Shown: positions 48,533-57,585 of the stretch, one piece after another
How the letters are laid out: the number at the start of each line of letters is the position of its first letter
Numbering within the stretch: position 1 is the first letter of the stretch
DNA from: Acidobacteriaceae bacterium
GTDB lineage: Bacteria > Acidobacteriota > Terriglobia > Terriglobales > Acidobacteriaceae
Direction of reading: 5' to 3'
NCBI GenBank assembly: GCA_030037705.1
Contig: JASHQE010000039.1
Coordinates: forward strand, 1-64,000
DNA length: 64,000 nucleotides
Program-made: the position numbers and the translations under genes
The notes under the pieces: model-generated
Seen by the model: only the letters and a program-made list of their open reading frames with translations
What the model was told of the DNA's origin: nothing
Database searches by the model: none

Positions 48533-49837
48533 TTGCTGCTGGCTTTACCCGTCTGGCCGCAAGTGGCCAGCCCTATCGAAGGTGCTCCCGTTACGACCAC
48601 AGACGATGAGATGGCGACGCCTCCGCCGGTAAGCGGAGCCGCGTTTCCAACTGCGGTAGGAGCGGAGACGCGATCGAATTACATCCGCGGCGGCGTGAAC
48701 TTTCAGACTTCGTATATCGACAATCTGTATGGGGGCACTGCCGGCCATCCGATTGGCGAAACCACGTTTTCACTTCTGCCCACGGTTACCATAGACCAGA
48801 CCACTCCGAGACAGCACCGGCTTATCTCGTACAGTCCGGGATTTATATTTTACCGGCCTACGAGCTCGCTCGATGAGGTGAATCAGAACGCGGTGGCGGA
48901 ATATCAGTTGCGGCTGACGCCGCACAGTTCGATCAGCCTCAACGATACCTTTCTGGACAGTTCCACCTCGTTCCTCTCCTCGAATTCGGAGGTGGGCGGC
49001 ACGGTCTCCGGCTCAGCCCAGTCGGCAACTCCCGAGATCGTTCCTCCTTTTGCGCAAGAGTTGAGCAATCAAGCCAACGCCGAGTTCAGCGTGCAGACGG
49101 GCCGCGACACGATGATCGGCATATCGGGAATGGCGACGCTGCTGCACTATCCCAACCCATCCGAGACCTCGGGACTTTACGATTCAAGCTCGCGCGGAGG
49201 TTCGGCGTTTTACAACCGCCGGCTCACCGAGTCGCAGTATGCAGGCGCAACCTACGCATACTCGCAGTTCCTGACGTATCCGCCGAACTCGACAAGCGAG
49301 ACGCAGACGCATACGATCTCTGCGTTTTACACGCTTTATCTGAAAAAGCAGCTTTCGCTCTCGATATCCGGAGGGCCGCAATATTACTTAGTGACGCAAC
49401 CCCCTTTCCCGAGCTCGAGCGCGTGGCAGCCCTCTATTATGGCCAGCATCGGCTGGCAGGGGCAGCGCACGAGCTTCGCCGCCAGTTATCTGCGGGAAGT
49501 GACGGGAGGCGGCGGGTTGCTGGGAGCCTACAAGACAAGCAGTGCGAATATCTCCGCACGCTGGCAGATCGCTCGTAACTGGACTGCAGGTGTGGGAGGG
49601 GCTTATGCGAACTACTCGAATGTAAGCCCAGCCCTGTTCTCATCGACTGCGGGCGGCCACTTCATTTCGGGAGACACGACCCTGGAGCACTCGTTTGCCA
49701 AGCAGCTCCTGGTGGGACTGGAATACGACCGCATGCACGACAGCTATGGCGGAGTCACTTCCTTGACTGCCAACCCGAACAGTGACCGCGTTTCCGGGTC
49801 GATTTCCTGGCAGTTCATGCGGGCAATAGGACGATAA
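48533..49837 (+). CDS. Outer-membrane beta-barrel protein of an EPS locus (TIGR03016-like by position and pattern)
   Basis: FSLLPTVTIDQTTPRQHRLISYSPGFIFY; alternating beta strands; C-terminal VSGSISWQFMR. Confidence 0.65.
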   Translation: MLLALPVWPQVASPIEGAPVTTTDDEMATPPPVSGAAFPTAVGAETRSNYIRGGVNFQTSYIDNLYGGTAGHPIGETTFSLLPTVTIDQTTPRQHRLISYSPGFIFYRPTSSLDEVNQNAVAEYQLRLTPHSSISLNDTFLDSSTSFLSSNSEVGGTVSGSAQSATPEIVPPFAQELSNQANAEFSVQTGRDTMIGISGMATLLHYPNPSETSGLYDSSSRGGSAFYNRRLTESQYAGATYAYSQFLTYPPNSTSETQTHTISAFYTLYLKKQLSLSISGGPQYYLVTQPPFPSSSAWQPSIMASIGWQGQRTSFAASYLREVTGGGGLLGAYKTSSANISARWQIARNWTAGVGGAYANYSNVSPALFSSTAGGHFISGDTTLEHSFAKQLLVGLEYDRMHDSYGGVTSLTANPNSDRVSGSISWQFMRAIGR

Positions 49838-49840
49838 ACC

Positions 49841-51430
49841 ATGCCGGAAGAATTCGAAGAACAAAAATCGCAGTTTGACATTGGGCGCTATCTCGACATC
49901 GCGCGGCGCCGTTATATCCATTTCCTGGTGCCGCTCTTTGTGGGCTGGATTCTGGTATGGGGTTCGAGCTGGGTTCTGCCGCCGCGTTATAAGTCGAGCA
50001 CGCTGATCCTGGTAGAGCAGCCGACGATGCCCAGGAACTACGTGACGCCCAACGTGAGCGACGACCTGCAGGACCGTTTGCAGAGCATTACGCAGCAGAT
50101 TCTAAGCCGGACGCGGCTTCTGCTGATCATTGACAAGCTGCATCTCTATGGAGGCCAACAGGGCCGCATGACGCCGGACGGAAAAGTTGCGGCGATGCGC
50201 AAAGATATCGACATCGAGCTGGTTCGCGACCCATCTGGGGCGATTACCGCATTTCGCGTCTCCTATTCGGCGCCGGATCCCCACACCGCGCAGGAGGTGA
50301 CCAGCGAGCTGACCAACCTGTTTATCGATGAGAATACGAGGGTGCGCGAGCAGGAATCGGAAGATACCACGGAATTTATCAAGAGCCAGTTGACGAGCGC
50401 GAGCGCAAGTCTTTCCGACCAGGAAGCCAAGGTGCGGGCCTTCCAGGCAACACACGAAGGCGAACTACCGACACAGCAGGCGAGCAATCTGCAGATTCTG
50501 AGCGGGCTCCAGGCGCAGCTGCAGGGTGAGCAGGATGCGCTGAATACCGCAAAACAGCAGCGGGTTTACGCGCAGTCGCTAATTGATCAGTACCGGGCTG
50601 TCCAGGGCACGACGCGGACGGCGACCGGAGCGCCGACCGGCATGGCGATCATTGATCAGCAACTCGACACGCTCAGGCAAAAACTCGCCGACCTGAGCAC
50701 GCGATACACAGATCAGTATCCGGAAGTGCAGCAGGTGAAGGACGAGATTGCCAAGACGGAAAAAGAGAGGGAGCAGGCCCTCGCGAATCTAAAAAACGAT
50801 AAGGACAAGAGCAGCGGCGATATGCAGGCCGTGACCGATCCTGCGCAAGGCGCGCCACTCTTGCAAATGCAGAGCCAGCTCAAGGCGGATGATATCGAGA
50901 TTGCCAACCGTGAGCAGGCAATCACAAACCTGAAGGCCAGAATCAATGACTATCAGGGACGTTTGAGCGAGGAGCCTGCCGTCGAGCAGCAACTGGCGGA
51001 TCTGACACGGGGGTACGATCAGTCGAAAGCCAACTTTGATGACCTGCTGAAGAAAGAAAACGATTCGCAGATGGCGACCAGCATGGAGCAGATGCAGGAG
51101 GGCGAACGGTTCACGATGCTGGATCCGCCAAGCCTGCCGCTCAAACCGGATTTTCCCAACCGCCTCAAGATGTGCGGAGCCGGAGTCGGCGCAGGGCTTG
51201 TGCTGGGAATTGCCCTGGTGGCCGGGCTAGAGTTTCTGGACGATCGCATGCATGGCGAAAAGGAGATTCAGGCTCTTCTGCCGGTGGCGGTCATCTCCGA
51301 GATTCCGGAGATTGTTACACCGTCGGATGTGCGCAGCGGCAAGATTAGAATGGCACTAGGGTGGACAGTGGCCGCGTTTGTTGTTTTAAGCATCCTGGCT
51401 GGCACCGCGGTCAGCTATCTGCACGACTAG
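49841..51430 (+). CDS. Polysaccharide chain-length determinant (XrtA-locus type)
   Basis: FDIGRYLDIARRRYIHFLVPLFVGWILVWGSSWVLPPRYKSSTLILVEQPTMPRNYV; long coiled coil; MLDPPSLPLKPDFPNRL. Confidence 0.85.
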   Translation: MPEEFEEQKSQFDIGRYLDIARRRYIHFLVPLFVGWILVWGSSWVLPPRYKSSTLILVEQPTMPRNYVTPNVSDDLQDRLQSITQQILSRTRLLLIIDKLHLYGGQQGRMTPDGKVAAMRKDIDIELVRDPSGAITAFRVSYSAPDPHTAQEVTSELTNLFIDENTRVREQESEDTTEFIKSQLTSASASLSDQEAKVRAFQATHEGELPTQQASNLQILSGLQAQLQGEQDALNTAKQQRVYAQSLIDQYRAVQGTTRTATGAPTGMAIIDQQLDTLRQKLADLSTRYTDQYPEVQQVKDEIAKTEKEREQALANLKNDKDKSSGDMQAVTDPAQGAPLLQMQSQLKADDIEIANREQAITNLKARINDYQGRLSEEPAVEQQLADLTRGYDQSKANFDDLLKKENDSQMATSMEQMQEGERFTMLDPPSLPLKPDFPNRLKMCGAGVGAGLVLGIALVAGLEFLDDRMHGEKEIQALLPVAVISEIPEIVTPSDVRSGKIRMALGWTVAAFVVLSILAGTAVSYLHD

Positions 51431-51441
51431 GTTCCTTTACA

Positions 51442-52431
51442 ATGTATAAAGCTTTTTTCAAGCTTACGCGCGACCCGTTCGAGCTCACGCCGGATCCGAA
51501 TTGCTTCGTTCCAACCAAGCACCACGATGAAGCGCTCGCTTCTCTTTATTACGGCGTTCGGCGGCATAAGGGACTGGTCGTCGTAACCGGCGAGGTAGGA
51601 ACCGGAAAGACATTGCTGCTTCGATGCCTGCTTCGGCTTTTGGAGCAAAGCAAAGACATCGCTTATGCCTATGTTTTCAACAGCACGCTGAGTCCCACGG
51701 AGTTTCTGGAGTACGCAGTTTCCGATTTCGGGCTTTCGGCTGCTGGAAAGAATAAGTGCGAGCTGCTCACGGAGCTCAGTAAATTCCTGATTGCTCGCGG
51801 CACCAAACAAATGACTACGGTGCTGATCGTGGACGAGGCTCACCAGTTGTCTCCCGAGACACTGGAGGAGATACGATTGCTGTCGAATTTGGAGACGTCA
51901 ACCGAGAAGCTGGTGCAAATCATGCTGGTGGGGCAGCCCGAACTGGATGAAAAACTGGACTCGGTGGGACTCAGGCAATTGAAACAGCGGATCGCGCTGC
52001 GCACGCAGCTCGTGCCGCTTACGGCCGAAGAAACGAAGACATACATTGAGAAGCGCCTGCGGATTGCCGGAGCTGACCCAAGCGTGTCGACGCTCTTTTC
52101 ACCACAGGCTATTGTGAAGGTGCATCGGTATTCTCAGGGTCTGCCCCGCTTGATTAATACAATTTGCGAGAACTCTCTGATTACTGCCTATGCGCGGCGC
52201 GCATCCGCTGTTTCCGCGGAGATTGTGGAGCAGGTGGCGCAAGAGTTCCGTCTGGACGGGTTGGGTCCCGCTGCGAACGGTGGCGCAGAGTTCCGCGGCG
52301 AGACAAACGCGGCCCATCGGCCGGGCAGTAATTTGGAGAGGCACGTGGCGTTGCGAGGGGCCGTCGCGAGCGAATCCGGCTTAGAGAGGCCGGTTGCCCT
52401 CGAAGTGAGTAGTTATGAGTCAGATATTTGA
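51442..52431 (+). CDS. ExeA/GspA-like AAA ATPase of XrtA-type EPS loci
   Basis: MYKAFFKLTRDPFELTPDPNCFVPTKHHDEALASLYYGVRRHKGLVVVTGEVGTGKTLLLRCLL. Confidence 0.88.
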   Translation: MYKAFFKLTRDPFELTPDPNCFVPTKHHDEALASLYYGVRRHKGLVVVTGEVGTGKTLLLRCLLRLLEQSKDIAYAYVFNSTLSPTEFLEYAVSDFGLSAAGKNKCELLTELSKFLIARGTKQMTTVLIVDEAHQLSPETLEEIRLLSNLETSTEKLVQIMLVGQPELDEKLDSVGLRQLKQRIALRTQLVPLTAEETKTYIEKRLRIAGADPSVSTLFSPQAIVKVHRYSQGLPRLINTICENSLITAYARRASAVSAEIVEQVAQEFRLDGLGPAANGGAEFRGETNAAHRPGSNLERHVALRGAVASESGLERPVALEVSSYESDI

Positions 52432-53359
52432 TGCATTGCTCAGATCGGAGACGGATCGGGCAGGCAAAGATCCTGAAGCACAGGTGGCTACTGAGCTTTT
52501 GCAGCGCGTCGAGAGTCTCGCTGCGTCGCGATGGGAGTCTGTCGATCTTGCTTCAGAAGCCGAGCCACAGGCGCACCTTGAGTTGCTGAAAGCGCCACAG
52601 CCTGGGACAGTCAATGGATTGCAGCCTGGTAAGCACGACGAGCGCGTAGTTGCGCTGGACCGGGTCAAATCTCTGTCCCTTTCGCCGGCGTCGGGCGGCC
52701 GGCTGGTGTGCCTGACCGACACGGAGGAGCCGACGGCAGAAGCATTTCGCTTGTTGGGCGTGCGGCTGAGAGACCTTCGCCGCACGCAGTCCTTGAGGAA
52801 AGTGCTCATCACCAGCACTGTTCCGCGCGAGGGCAAGAGCACGGTGGCCGCCAATCTTGCCTGTACGCTGGCGCACAAGGCCGAAGAGAAGATTCTGCTG
52901 CTCGAAGGCGATGTGCGGAGGCCTTCGCTTTCTGACGCCTTTGATCTGGGAAGAATTCCGGGACTCTGCGAGTGCCTGCAGGGTAAGCGCAGCCTGCAAG
53001 ACAGCATTTACCGCATCGAGAAAGCGGATCTCTGGATTTTGCCGGCAGGCATTGCACCGAAGACCCCGCTCGAATTGCTGCAATCGGAAAAATTGCCTCG
53101 CCTGATGGACCAGTTGGCCTCGTTGTTCGATTGGGTGATTGTCGATTCTCCGCCCATCCTGCCTCTTGCCGACACAAGCGTCTGGACCAGGATGGTAGAT
53201 GGAATCCTGCTCGTCAGCCGTCAAGGCGTAACAGAGAAAAAACAGTTGGAGCGGGGAATTCAGGCGATCGAACCTGGAAAGCTGATCGGAGCCTTGCTGA
53301 ACTGTTCTAAAACTTCAGCCTATAGCAGCTATTATTATCGTACTTCCGCCGGGTCCTGA
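52415..53359 (+). CDS. CpsD/CapB-type (BY) tyrosine kinase
   Basis: KVLITSTVPREGKSTVAANLACTLA, WVIVDSPPILPLADT, Tyr-rich tail AYSSYYYRTSAGS. Confidence 0.9.
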   Translation: MSQIFDALLRSETDRAGKDPEAQVATELLQRVESLAASRWESVDLASEAEPQAHLELLKAPQPGTVNGLQPGKHDERVVALDRVKSLSLSPASGGRLVCLTDTEEPTAEAFRLLGVRLRDLRRTQSLRKVLITSTVPREGKSTVAANLACTLAHKAEEKILLLEGDVRRPSLSDAFDLGRIPGLCECLQGKRSLQDSIYRIEKADLWILPAGIAPKTPLELLQSEKLPRLMDQLASLFDWVIVDSPPILPLADTSVWTRMVDGILLVSRQGVTEKKQLERGIQAIEPGKLIGALLNCSKTSAYSSYYYRTSAGS

Positions 53360-53365
53360 TAACGT

Positions 53366-53395
53366 TCGGTTCCGCGATCGATCCACGGGAACCGA
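53366..53395 (+). terminator. Hairpin TCGGTTCC-N14-GGAACCGA followed by pyrimidine-rich tract
   Basis: Perfect 8-bp stem, then TCTTTCCTTCC. Confidence 0.5.
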
Positions 53396-53576
53396 TCTTT
53401 CCTTCCACTGAAATTGCACTTTACGCTGAGAGCGTATGCCGCCCATCGGCTCGCATGAGTGCGTTGCGATGCGCGGTGCCTGTCTCATCCTTCCCACCCC
53501 AAACATGTTTTTATCCCCTTGGTTCGCAGTGCCTGCATCGGCACCAGACACAACCAACCAGTTTAGAGAGGAGTAA

Positions 53577-54728
53577 GTGTTGACTATGCGAAGCGAGAAT
53601 GGTGCCTCATCCATGGCCGATCCTCTATTGGAGTCCATATCGGCGGCGCAGCGGCTGCCCCTGGACGAAGAAACCTTCAGACGGATGATTGCAATTGAGC
53701 GCAAGCGGACTGAGCGCTCGAAGACCCCCTTTCTGCTGATGCTTCTGGAGATCACCAACCGGAAAAGCCCGGAACAGAACAAAGCGACGCTTGAAACGAT
53801 CGTGACCGCGCTTATGGCCTCCAGCCGCGATACGGATATCGTCGGATGGTACCAGTCGTGCGCCATCGTTGGCGTCCTGTTTACTGGGCTGGTTGGCAGC
53901 GATAAGAACTCAATTGCCGACATGATCGTCAACCGCGTGAGCGCTACGCTTCTGGACGAATTGACCGTGGAGACCTTCAAAGAGGTCAGTATCTCTTTCC
54001 ACTTCTTCCCCGACGATTGGGATCACGAAAAGCCGGGACGGCTCAGCAATCCCGCTCTGTATCCCGACCTGGTGAAGCACGAGAAAGGCAGGCGGCCGCT
54101 GTTGCTGGCTAAGCGGCTGATCGATGTCATTGGCAGCGCGGTGATGCTCATTCTCTGCGCTCCCGTGTTTCTTGTGATCGCGCTCGCCGTCAAATTGACC
54201 TCGAAAGGGCCTGTGTTTTTCCGGCAGCAGCGCGTCGGTCAATATGGAAAGAGCTTCACGTTTTTGAAGTTTCGGTCCATGCATGTGAACAACGACAACA
54301 GCGTGCACAGGGAATATGTGAAACGGCTGATCGAAAGCAAGCCCGGTTGCGAGAACGGCACCGGCAAGAGCGTCTATAAGCTGACGAACGATAAACGGAT
54401 TACGCCGCTGGGTAAGCTTCTGCGCAGGACCAGCCTCGACGAATTGCCGCAGTTCCTAAACGTTTTGTGGGGAGACATGTCGTTGGTAGGTCCTCGTCCT
54501 CCGATTCCTTATGAGCTGGCCGCTTATCAGACGTGGCATCGCAGGAGGCTTCTCGACGTAAAGCCGGGCATCACTGGCTTGTGGCAGGTTACGGGCCGCA
54601 GCAGCGTGAAGTTCGATGAGATGGTCCGTCTGGATCTCCGGTACGCCATGTCCTGGAGCCCGTGGCTCGACCTCAGGATTCTTATCCGCACACCTCTCGC
54701 GGTCATCAAGGGATCGGGCGCGTGCTGA
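53577..54728 (+). CDS. Sugar-1-phosphate transferase catalytic domain fused to N-terminal degenerate GGDEF-like domain (start may be 53586)
   Basis: RLIDVIGSAVMLILCAPVFLVIALAVKLTSKGPVFFRQQRVGQYGKSFTFLKFRSM; N-term RMIAIERKRTERSKTPFLLMLLEI..ALMASSRDTDIVGWYQSCAIVGVLFT. Confidence 0.88.
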   Translation: MLTMRSENGASSMADPLLESISAAQRLPLDEETFRRMIAIERKRTERSKTPFLLMLLEITNRKSPEQNKATLETIVTALMASSRDTDIVGWYQSCAIVGVLFTGLVGSDKNSIADMIVNRVSATLLDELTVETFKEVSISFHFFPDDWDHEKPGRLSNPALYPDLVKHEKGRRPLLLAKRLIDVIGSAVMLILCAPVFLVIALAVKLTSKGPVFFRQQRVGQYGKSFTFLKFRSMHVNNDNSVHREYVKRLIESKPGCENGTGKSVYKLTNDKRITPLGKLLRRTSLDELPQFLNVLWGDMSLVGPRPPIPYELAAYQTWHRRRLLDVKPGITGLWQVTGRSSVKFDEMVRLDLRYAMSWSPWLDLRILIRTPLAVIKGSGAC

Positions 54729-54834
54729 TCGCATACGCTGTTCCCGATCGAACATCGACTTCTTCGAATGGGCAAGAACAACTCCTTACTTAGAGGTTTC
54801 TAAATTAAGTCAGCGAACGAAAGAGATAAAACAC

Positions 54835-55833
54835 ATGAACTTTGGCGTGATCGGTTATGGATATTGGGGCCCGAATATCGTGCGCAACCTGATGACCCTG
54901 GAGGGGTCACAGGTGTGCGCCATTGCGGACTTAAGCCCTACGGCGCGAGCACGCGCACAGAAGGCTTATCCGGGAGTCACGGTGACGCCCAATGCCGCCG
55001 AAGTGATTACATCGCCGGAAATCGATGCGATCGCTGTGATCTCCCCTGTTTGGACGCACTACGAGTTGGCGAAGGCTGCGCTCGAAAACGGCAAACACGT
55101 CTTTGTCGAGAAGCCCTTCACAAGTACAGCCGCGCAGGGCGAAGAATTAATCAATCTTGCCTTGCGGAAGAACCTCAAGATCATGGTGGATCACACCTTT
55201 CTTTTTACGGGTGCGGTCCGGCGTATTGCTCAGCTCATTGATCAGGGCGAGCTAGGGAGCCTTTATTATTACGATTCGACGCGCGTCAACCTGGGGCTCT
55301 TTCAACACGACATCAACGTCCTGTGGGATCTTGCTCCGCATGATCTGTCGATCATGGATTACCTCATCAAGGCCAACCCGGAAGGGGTCGTCGCAACTGG
55401 AGAAGGGCATTTGAACGGGCATGAGGATGTGGCGTACATGACCATCTATTTCCCGGACCGCGTGATCGCGCACATCAACGTCAACTGGCTTTCACCTGTA
55501 AAGGTGAGAACGACGCTGATCGGCGGCGAAAAGCGGATGCTGGTGTGGAACGATCTCGAGGCTGATGAGAAGGTCAAGATCTACGACAAGGGTGTGCAGA
55601 TCACCAACCAGGAAGGCGTCTACAAACTGCTAGTCAACTATCGCTCCGGCGATATGTGGTCGCCGCAGCTGGAACAGGTTGAGGCGCTGCAGCAGGAGCT
55701 TTCCTATTTCGTGGATTGCGTGTCGGCGGGGAAGGAACCATTCAACAACGGACCCGCAGGATTACGAGTCGTGAAAATGCTGGAAGCGGCCAGCCAGTCG
55801 CTCAGCAAGAAGGGCTCTCTTGTTTATTTATGA
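54835..55833 (+). CDS. Gfo/Idh/MocA oxidoreductase (WlbA/WbpB-like)
   Basis: MNFGVIGYGYWGPNIVRNLMTLEG; GKHVFVEKPFTSTAAQGEELINLA. Confidence 0.9.
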   Translation: MNFGVIGYGYWGPNIVRNLMTLEGSQVCAIADLSPTARARAQKAYPGVTVTPNAAEVITSPEIDAIAVISPVWTHYELAKAALENGKHVFVEKPFTSTAAQGEELINLALRKNLKIMVDHTFLFTGAVRRIAQLIDQGELGSLYYYDSTRVNLGLFQHDINVLWDLAPHDLSIMDYLIKANPEGVVATGEGHLNGHEDVAYMTIYFPDRVIAHINVNWLSPVKVRTTLIGGEKRMLVWNDLEADEKVKIYDKGVQITNQEGVYKLLVNYRSGDMWSPQLEQVEALQQELSYFVDCVSAGKEPFNNGPAGLRVVKMLEAASQSLSKKGSLVYL

Positions 55834-56336
55834 ACTCCTATAACTGCATTGCAGAGAGCGTCAAGCTCGGTAAAGATGTAAAGCTGTCCCAATTCATCAA
55901 TCTATACGGATGCGAGATCGGAGATGAGACGAAGATCGGCGCGTTCGTGGAGATCCAGAGGAATGCGACCATCGGCAAGCGCTGCAAAATCTCAAGCCAC
56001 ACCTTCATCTGCGAAGGCGTGGTGATCGAGGACAACGTCTTTATCGGCCACGGCGTGATGTTCACGAACGATTCTTATCCTCGGGCCACAGCCCGCGGCG
56101 GAAGCCTGCAGACCGAAGCGGATTGGAAGGTCGAGCCGACGGTGATCCGCAAGGGCGCTTCGGTCGGTTCGGGTGCAACGATCCTATGCAATCTCAGCGT
56201 GGGAGAAAACGCGATTGTCGGCGCGGGTAGCGTGGTCACGAAAGATGTTCCGGCCAATGCCATTGTCGCTGGTAATCCGGCTAAAGTACTTCGTTATATC
56301 GAAGAAAACGTGGAGGCAACGAATGTCCGTTCCTAG
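55830..56336 (+). CDS. Left-handed beta-helix acetyltransferase (WlbB/WbpD-like)
   Basis: Hexapeptide repeats; ATG overlaps previous stop; NAIVGAGSVVTKDVPANAIVAGNPAKVLRYI. Confidence 0.88.
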   Translation: MNSYNCIAESVKLGKDVKLSQFINLYGCEIGDETKIGAFVEIQRNATIGKRCKISSHTFICEGVVIEDNVFIGHGVMFTNDSYPRATARGGSLQTEADWKVEPTVIRKGASVGSGATILCNLSVGENAIVGAGSVVTKDVPANAIVAGNPAKVLRYIEENVEATNVRS

Positions 56337-57561
56337 CAATATTCCTTTCCTCGATCTGGTAACACCGCACGTGGAGCTTGAAAACGAGCTTACCGAGGTA
56401 TTCCACAAGGCGCTGCACACCGCCGGTTTCATTGGCGGTCCCATGGTGGAGGGGTTCGAGAATGCTTTTGCTGCGTTCTGCAATACAAAACATGCTGCCG
56501 CTATAAGCAGCGGGACGGATGCACTGCGCTTCGCGCTTATGGCATGTGGCGTGCAAAACGGCGATGTTGTGCTGACGGTGCCGCACACGTTCATTGCTAC
56601 GACAGAGGCGATCTCGCAGGCTGGGGCGTTGCCGGAGTTCATCGATATCGATGAGCAGACCTATAACATGTCGGTGGAACGGCTGCAGTTCTTTCTCGAA
56701 GAGCAGTGCACACGCAACAGTGCGGGTAAGCTGATCAGCGACCGGAGCGGCCGGCCGGTGACGGCGATTGTCCCGGTTCACTTGTATGGCCAGATTGCGG
56801 ATATGGATCCGATTCTCGAGCTCGCCGATGCGTATGGCCTCATGGTGATCGAAGACGCCTGCCAGGCTCACGGAGCCGAGTACTTTTCGCGCAAGGCCAA
56901 TCGCTGGATGAAGGCGGGCTCGATGGGGCGCGCCGCTGCATTCAGTTTTTATCCTGGAAAGAACCTTGGAGCATGCGGCGAAGCGGGCGCTGCCACAACG
57001 AACGATGACGAGATTGCCCGCAAGATCAAGATGCTGCGCGATCACGGCCAGGCGCAAAAGTACTATCACGATATCGAGGGCTACAACGGCCGGCTGGACG
57101 CGATTCAGGCTGGGCTGCTGCAGGTGAAGCTGGCGCACCTGGCGAAGTGGAATGCACAGCGCCGCGAACGGGCGGAGGAGTACAACCGCCTGCTTGCCGG
57201 CACCGACGCCATCACGTGTCCCTACGAACCATCCTGGTCGCGAGCCGTATATCACCTGTATGTAATCCGTACGGCCGATCGCGATGGCATGATGAAGCAC
57301 CTCAAGGACGCGGGCATTGCGACAGCAATTCACTATCCGATTCCGCTGCACATGCAGAGGGCCTACTCCTGGCTCAATTACAAAGCAGAGGATTTTCCGG
57401 TTGCGTCGCGCGTTGCCGCCGAGATTGTGTCCTTGCCGATGTTTCCGCAACTGACGGCAGAGCAACAGGAGCGCGTGGCCCAGGAGACACTTGCCTTTGC
57501 CTCCAAACCTGCTCTCCAACCCGCGGTGAACGCAACAGCACTCGCAGAAGTTACCGCATAA
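56323..57561 (+). CDS. DegT/DnrJ/EryC1/StrS aminotransferase (WlbC/WbpE-like)
   Basis: PFLDLVTPHVELENEL, AAISSGTDALRFALMA, AFSFYPGKNLGACGEAGA. Confidence 0.92.
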   Translation: MSVPSNIPFLDLVTPHVELENELTEVFHKALHTAGFIGGPMVEGFENAFAAFCNTKHAAAISSGTDALRFALMACGVQNGDVVLTVPHTFIATTEAISQAGALPEFIDIDEQTYNMSVERLQFFLEEQCTRNSAGKLISDRSGRPVTAIVPVHLYGQIADMDPILELADAYGLMVIEDACQAHGAEYFSRKANRWMKAGSMGRAAAFSFYPGKNLGACGEAGAATTNDDEIARKIKMLRDHGQAQKYYHDIEGYNGRLDAIQAGLLQVKLAHLAKWNAQRRERAEEYNRLLAGTDAITCPYEPSWSRAVYHLYVIRTADRDGMMKHLKDAGIATAIHYPIPLHMQRAYSWLNYKAEDFPVASRVAAEIVSLPMFPQLTAEQQERVAQETLAFASKPALQPAVNATALAEVTA

Positions 57562-57585
57562 CCGGCACGGGACAACTATTACAGG

